Positions 59,804 through 64,000 of a DNA stretch of 64,000 bases are shown here, piece after piece. Positions within the stretch are counted from its first letter, which is position 1, and each line of letters begins with the position of its first letter. The translations under genes were made by a program, and so were the position numbers. The DNA lies in contig CAJIYW010000001.1 in NCBI GenBank assembly GCA_905181765.1, forward strand, positions 62,001 through 126,000. Direction: 5' to 3'. Source of the stretch: Flavobacteriales bacterium UBA6772 (lineage in GTDB: Bacteria > Bacteroidota > Bacteroidia > Flavobacteriales > Flavobacteriaceae). Below the pieces are notes generated by a model. That model was not told the DNA's origin and did not search any database. It saw only the letters and a list, made by a program, of their open reading frames with translations.

Positions 59804-60253
59804 ATGTTGTTTGCTCTAATTACTTTGGGAGTTTTTATTATTATGGAAGGTGTAAGTTGGTTTACGCACAAATATGTAATGCACGGTTTTGGATGGTTTT
59901 TACATGAAGATCATCATCAGCCAAAATATGATGGATTTGAAAAAAATGATTTGTTTTTTGCAATATTTGCAGTACCCAGTATGGCATTATTTTATTTTGG
60001 AAGCAATACAGAATATACCTTTTTACTTTTTATAGGTCTAGGTATTATGTGTTACGGAATTGCCTATTTTACAATTCATGATGTTTTAATTCATCAAAGA
60101 TTCAAATGGTTTAAAAACACTAATAATGCATACTTAAAGGGATTAAGAAAGGCACATAAAATTCACCATAAGAATATGGAAAAAAAAGATAGCCAATGTT
60201 TTGGGATGTTATTTGTTCCTTTTAAATATTTTAAAAAGCCAAAATTAAATTAG
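59804..60253 (+). CDS. crtZ: Beta-carotene 3-hydroxylase
   Basis: The 149-residue membrane enzyme has the four His clusters of the CrtZ type: HKYVMH, HEDHH, HDVLIH and HKIHHK, which bind the diiron centre. It has three to four membrane segments. It hydroxylates beta-ionone rings to make zeaxanthin. As the last gene before a terminator it ends the operon; no lycopene cyclase gene (crtY or crtYcd) is present here, so that gene must be elsewhere. Confidence 0.93.
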   Translation: MLFALITLGVFIIMEGVSWFTHKYVMHGFGWFLHEDHHQPKYDGFEKNDLFFAIFAVPSMALFYFGSNTEYTFLLFIGLGIMCYGIAYFTIHDVLIHQRFKWFKNTNNAYLKGLRKAHKIHHKNMEKKDSQCFGMLFVPFKYFKKPKLN

Positions 60254-60278
60254 TCTTATAAAAGTTTTATTACAGAAT

Positions 60279-60312
60279 AAAAAAGCAGCTATCATAAAAT
60301 AGCTGCTTTTTT
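60279..60312. terminator. Bidirectional terminator between crtZ and argH
   Basis: AAAAAAGCAGCTAT and ATAGCTGCTTTTTT form a perfect stem around CATAAA between convergent stops. Confidence 0.9.
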
Positions 60313-60320
60313 GTTGCAAA

Positions 60321-61598
60321 TTATTTTTTTGGGTATTTCGCTTTAATTTTATCTAAACTTAAATTATGGATACTTCCAACATGAGAATGTTGTTTTCCTA
60401 AATCGGGTTTGTATTCTCCCGCTTCTACCTGCTCTCCAATTTTTTTATAAGCTTCTCTAAAGGGCATCCCCTCAATAACTAAGTTATTAATACTGTCTAC
60501 CGTAAATAAGTATTGATATTTTTCATCATTTAAATCAATATCTTTTACGATTACCTGTTGAATTGAATAATTTAAAATGTCTAAAATTTCTTTTACGTCT
60601 TCGAAAGCATTTATGATGTTTTCTTTTAATAATTGATAATCCCTGTGATAACCCGTTGGTAGATTATTTGTAATTAGCACCATTTCTGTATTTAAAGCCT
60701 GAATTTTGTTACATTTCCCACGAATCAATTCAAAAACATCAGGATTTTTCTTGTGGGGCATAATGCTACTCCCAGTTGTTAATTCATCAGGAAAAGAAAT
60801 AAAATTAAAATTCTGACTCATATACAAACAGACATCCATTGCAAATCGAGACATTGTATTACACAATCCGCCCAAAGCAGAAGCAATAGAACGCTCACTT
60901 TTTCCTCTACTTAATTGTGCGGCAACAACATTGTATTTCATCGAAGCAAAATCTAATTCTTTGGTTGTTAATTCTCTGTCAATAGGAAAAGAACTTCCAT
61001 ATCCCGCTGCAGATCCTAAAGGGTTTTGATCTACAACCTTAGAAACAGCATTTAATAGGTATACATCGTCTATTAATAATTCTGCATATGCTGAAAACCA
61101 AAGTCCGAAAGAGGAGGGCATAGCCACTTGTAAATGCGTGTAACCCGGTAATAAGCTATCTTTATGCGTATCTGCAAGATTTATTAATGTATCAAATAAT
61201 GTTTTTACCTTATCATTTATGTTGGCTAGGTTTTCTTTATAATACAAATGAAGTGCTACTAAAACTTGATCATTTCTAGAGCGAGCGGTGTGAATTTTCT
61301 TACCAACTTCACCGAGTTTATTGGTTAATTCCCATTCAATTTTAGAATGCACATCTTCAAAAGAGGGTTCAATAATAAAAGTTCCTTTTTCGATATCATT
61401 GGCTAATTCTTGCAGACCTCTTTTTAGATCTTTCAATTCATCTGCACTAATAATACTGATAGATTCTAGCATTATAGCATGCGCCAAAGAAGCTTGCACG
61501 TCATATTTTGCAATATGCATATCAATTTCTCTATCATTACCAACCGTAAAGTTTTCTATTTGTTTGTCTATTGAAAATCCTTTATCCCAAAGTTTCAT
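60321..61598 (-). CDS. argH: Argininosuccinate lyase
   Basis: The 425-residue protein has ARSRNDQVLVALHLY, the TGYT-like LPGYTHLQVAMPSSFG and the signature GSSIMPHKKNPDVFE. It splits argininosuccinate to arginine and fumarate, the last step of arginine synthesis. It is the last gene of the minus-strand arg cluster, 53 bases after the deacylase gene. Length is slightly under E. coli ArgH (457). Confidence 0.95.
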   Translation of the reverse strand: MKLWDKGFSIDKQIENFTVGNDREIDMHIAKYDVQASLAHAIMLESISIISADELKDLKRGLQELANDIEKGTFIIEPSFEDVHSKIEWELTNKLGEVGKKIHTARSRNDQVLVALHLYYKENLANINDKVKTLFDTLINLADTHKDSLLPGYTHLQVAMPSSFGLWFSAYAELLIDDVYLLNAVSKVVDQNPLGSAAGYGSSFPIDRELTTKELDFASMKYNVVAAQLSRGKSERSIASALGGLCNTMSRFAMDVCLYMSQNFNFISFPDELTTGSSIMPHKKNPDVFELIRGKCNKIQALNTEMVLITNNLPTGYHRDYQLLKENIINAFEDVKEILDILNYSIQQVIVKDIDLNDEKYQYLFTVDSINNLVIEGMPFREAYKKIGEQVEAGEYKPDLGKQHSHVGSIHNLSLDKIKAKYPKK

Positions 61599-61613
61599 AT
61601 TTTTTATGTTTTT

Positions 61614-61627
61614 GTCCTGTACAGGAC
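61614..61627. repeat. 14-bp perfect palindrome before argH
   Basis: GTCCTGTACAGGAC lies between the deacylase stop and the argH start and is followed by a partial repeat, AGGATC. Its GC content is much higher than the surroundings. It could be an operator, a small hairpin that shapes expression of argH, or an interspersed repeat element. Confidence 0.5.
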
Positions 61628-61651
61628 AGGATCTATTTAATTTATGTGTGG

Positions 61652-62719
61652 TTAAACAATTACTTTATTGAGTAATTCAATATAAATTTGTATTCCTTCT
61701 TCAATTTCAGCGACATAAATAAATTCATCTGCAGAATGTGAACGAGTACTATCTCCTGGACCTAATTTTAAAGATTGACAACTTAAAGATGCTTGATCCG
61801 ATAAGGTAGGAGAGCCATATGTTTCTCTTCCTATCGCAATTCCTGCTTTTACTAAATCATGATTCAAAGAGATAGCAGACGAATTTAAACGCAAACTTCT
61901 TGGAGTAATTTTTGTACAAGGTGATTTTTCTTGTAATATATCTGCAATTTCTTGGTTAGAATACGCATCATTTACACGAACATCAATTACCAAATCTACA
62001 TGAGCAGGAACCACATTATGCTGTTTTCCCGCAGTAATTTGAGTTACTGTCATTTTTACATCTCCTAATGCTTCAGAAGTTTTTTCAAATTTAAAATTTT
62101 TAAACCATTGTAAAACTTCAATGGTATTATAGATGGCATTGTTATTATTTGGATGTGCTGCGTGACTTGGGGTTCCTGAGATAACTGCATCAAAAACAAC
62201 CAATCCTTTTTCTGCAACAGCCAAGTTCATTAAGGTCGGTTCGCCAACAATCGCTACGTCTATCTGCGGAATAATAGGCAACATGCTATTCAATCCGTTT
62301 GTACCACTATTTTCTTCTTCGGCAGAAGCAACAATAACCAAATTATAGTTTAAGTTTTCTTGTGCGTAAAAGTGCGTAAAAGTTGCTATTAAAGAAACCA
62401 AACATCCACCGGCATCATTACTTCCTAAACCGTATAACTTGCCTTCTTTAACAAATGCTTTAAAAGGATCATTTGTATAGGCAGAATTTGGTTTAACTGT
62501 ATCGTGATGTGAGTTTAATAATAAAGTAGGCTTACTTTCATCGAAATATTTATTTGTTGCCCAGATATTGTTTTTTGTTCTTTTAAAAGGGATTTTAGCT
62601 TCAATAAACCATCCTTCAATAAGTTTAGCTGTGTTTTCTTCTTCTTTAGAGAATGATTGCGTTTCAATTAAATTCTTTAAAAGTGAAATTGCGTTTGCTG
62701 TTAATTTTTCGATATTCAT
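61652..62719 (-). CDS. M20 family acyl-ornithine deacylase (ArgE/DapE-like)
   Basis: The 355-residue metallopeptidase has the M20 zinc motifs LLNSHHDTVKPN, GLGSNDAGG and ASAEEENSG, the inner dimerisation domain from HAAHPNNNNAIY, and a final SHSADEFIYVAEIEEG. In the arg operon it would remove the acyl group from acetyl- or succinyl-citrulline/ornithine. It ends 2 bases before argB on the upstream side, so translation is closely linked. Confidence 0.88.
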   Translation of the reverse strand: MNIEKLTANAISLLKNLIETQSFSKEEENTAKLIEGWFIEAKIPFKRTKNNIWATNKYFDESKPTLLLNSHHDTVKPNSAYTNDPFKAFVKEGKLYGLGSNDAGGCLVSLIATFTHFYAQENLNYNLVIVASAEEENSGTNGLNSMLPIIPQIDVAIVGEPTLMNLAVAEKGLVVFDAVISGTPSHAAHPNNNNAIYNTIEVLQWFKNFKFEKTSEALGDVKMTVTQITAGKQHNVVPAHVDLVIDVRVNDAYSNQEIADILQEKSPCTKITPRSLRLNSSAISLNHDLVKAGIAIGRETYGSPTLSDQASLSCQSLKLGPGDSTRSHSADEFIYVAEIEEGIQIYIELLNKVIV

Positions 62720-62721
62720 TT

Positions 62722-63504
62722 TTAGATTGTAATGCTTGTAAAATTATCGTTTTCTTTTGTAAACATATTAGTATTCCCCATGTTTACTTTAGTAACTCCG
62801 TTTTTTAACGCATCAAAGCAATTTTCTAACTTTGGTAACATTCCGTCTGCGATAATTCCATCTTTTAATAATTTTTTATATGTGTTAATATTGAGGTGTT
62901 TTATAACTGAGTTTTGATCATTAATATCTCTCAAAACACCATTCAATTCAAAACAATAATAAATAGTGGTATCGTATTTTTTGCTCATTCCAATGGCAAC
63001 CTGACTTGCAATTGTATCTGCATTTGTATTTAATAATTGTCCATTTCCATCATGTGTAATTGCGCAAAAAACAGGTGTAAATTTAGCTTTAATTAGTCTA
63101 TCAATAGAATTAGAAGCAACTTCTTTTACATCGCCAACAAAACCGTAATCTATATTTGTTACTTGTCTTTTGTTAGATTTTATACTATTAACATCTGCAC
63201 CGGTTAATCCAATTGCATCAATTTGTAAAGCTTGTAATTTAGCTACCATATTTTTGTTAACCAAACCACCATAAACCATTGTAATTACCTCTAAAGTCTC
63301 TTTATCTGTGATACGTCTTCCATTTACCATTTTAGATTCAATTCCTAATTTAGAGGCCATTGCTGTTGCGCTTTTTCCACCTCCATGCACTAGAATTTTC
63401 TTTCCCTCAAGATTTGAAAATAATTTTAGAAAAGCATTTAAAGAAGTATCATCTTCAATAATATTTCCTCCAATTTTTATGATTGATAGTTTTTCTTTAG
63501 ACAT
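62722..63504 (-). CDS. argB: Acetylglutamate kinase (acyl-glutamate kinase)
   Basis: The 260-residue amino-acid kinase has IIKIGGNIIEDD at the N-terminus, LVHGGGKSATAMASKLGI for substrate, and LNTNADTIASQVAI plus DGMLPKLENCFDALKNGVTKVNMG at the C-terminus. It phosphorylates N-acyl-glutamate, the second step of arginine synthesis. Its start overlaps the argF' stop by 8 bases. Whether acetyl or succinyl is used cannot be told. Confidence 0.93.
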   Translation of the reverse strand: MSKEKLSIIKIGGNIIEDDTSLNAFLKLFSNLEGKKILVHGGGKSATAMASKLGIESKMVNGRRITDKETLEVITMVYGGLVNKNMVAKLQALQIDAIGLTGADVNSIKSNKRQVTNIDYGFVGDVKEVASNSIDRLIKAKFTPVFCAITHDGNGQLLNTNADTIASQVAIGMSKKYDTTIYYCFELNGVLRDINDQNSVIKHLNINTYKKLLKDGIIADGMLPKLENCFDALKNGVTKVNMGNTNMFTKENDNFTSITI

Positions 63505-64000
63505 TTTCTAATATTTTTTTCAGTACTAATTGGGCTGCATAGGTTCTGTTATTTGCTTGTTCAATTACCAAAGAACTATCGCTGTCTAAAACTGCATCTT
63601 CAACAACCACATTTCTTCTTACAGGCAAACAATGCATAAATTTAGCTTTTCCTAATTTCTCTTTGGTAATCATCCAATCATTCGCTGTATTTAATACTTT
63701 TCCATACGCTTCATAAGAACTCCAGTTTTTAGTATACACAAAATCAGCATCTTTAAAAGCTGCTTCTTGATTATGATAAATAGGTGTGTCTTTGGTAATA
63801 CCTGGATTTAGATTGTATCCTTCAGGATTTGAAATTACAAATTCTACATCCATTTTCTGCATTGCCTGTGCAAAACTATTAGCAACTGCATGCGGCAAGG
63901 CTTTTACATGTGGCGCCCAACTTAGAACTACTTTAGGTTTCTTTTTTGTTGCATTTTCTGAAATGGTAATTGCATCTGTCAAACCTTGTAAGAGGATGCC
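63497..64000 (-). CDS. N-acyl-ornithine carbamoyltransferase, argF' type (N-terminus outside window)
   Basis: The visible part is the C-terminal ornithine-binding domain: KKKPKVVLSWAPHVKALPHAVANSF, VYTKNWSSYEAYG, KFMHCLPVRRNVVVEDAVLDSD and EQANNRTYAAQ. The HCLPVRRNV form is that of acetyl- or succinylornithine carbamoyltransferases known from Xanthomonas and Bacteroides, not classic ArgF (HCLP...). The gene runs off the window edge, and the frame is also broken near 63985, where one base must be dropped to restore HPLQGLTDAITI. The acyl specificity depends on residues outside the window. Confidence 0.85.
   Translation of the reverse strand, partial: GILLQGLTDAITISENATKKKPKVVLSWAPHVKALPHAVANSFAQAMQKMDVEFVISNPEGYNLNPGITKDTPIYHNQEAAFKDADFVYTKNWSSYEAYGKVLNTANDWMITKEKLGKAKFMHCLPVRRNVVVEDAVLDSDSSLVIEQANNRTYAAQLVLKKILENV

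Noticed and set aside
1..64000. tRNA, rRNA, prophage, integrase or defence genes
   Set aside because: The whole window was read for cloverleaf ends, T-loop words and typical protein motifs, and nothing convincing was found.

Overview
The window looks like chromosomal DNA of a marine member of the Flavobacteriaceae (Bacteroidota), close in style to Polaribacter. The base composition is strongly AT-rich. Many proteins start with Bacteroidota-type lipoprotein or Sec signals, and one protein ends in a type IX secretion (Por) sorting domain. Several promoters match TTTG-N19-TAnnTTTG or its -7 half. The arginine genes are of the acyl-ornithine carbamoyltransferase type. No phage, insertion sequence, CRISPR array, rRNA or tRNA was recognised.

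Bases 1-8756 hold a beta-glucan (laminarin-type) utilisation operon: a truncated GH2-like enzyme, a large GH149-like beta-1,3-glucan phosphorylase, a GH17 lipoprotein, a GH30 lipoprotein and a GPH-type sugar symporter. After a decayed lipoprotein gene comes a long modular T9SS-secreted protein (9771-14136) built from tandem repeats, probably a glycan-binding partner. A second carbohydrate scar lies at 19987-20152: the C-terminal end of another GH30 gene directly before a sugar-porter transporter. Between the two are a DUF255 lipoprotein, a TPR protein and the two-gene threonine-to-glycine pathway (SDR threonine dehydrogenase and kbl).

Bases 21726-34852 are mainly minus-strand genes: mnmE, DUF4268, miaE, a SulP transporter with a universal stress protein, dnaX, an M28 peptidase, a FecCD/FecE-type ABC importer, rdgB and rlmH, with msrA on the plus strand. 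Bases 35105-56413 are mixed housekeeping: pentapeptide and YihY proteins, hisS, folE, secA, an ATP:cob(I)alamin adenosyltransferase, DinB, a guanine-deaminase-like enzyme, fumC, an outer-membrane beta-barrel receptor, an ArsC-like protein, prfB, a gluzincin-like metalloprotease, a threonine aldolase, and an ECF sigma factor with a membrane partner.

Bases 56527-60253 form a carotenoid island: a CarH-like MerR/B12-domain regulator followed by crtI, crtB and crtZ, with an inverted repeat at the crtI promoter. The right end (60321-64000) is a minus-strand arginine operon (argF', argB, an argE-like deacylase, argH).

A property of the whole window is a high rate of single-base frameshifts, including in genes that should be essential (hisS, mnmE). 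Several sit in short homopolymers, and one can be shown against a second copy of the same repeat. I read most of them as sequencing or assembly errors. Three loci look like true decay: the GH30 scar, the lipoprotein at 8984 and a methyltransferase at 43969.
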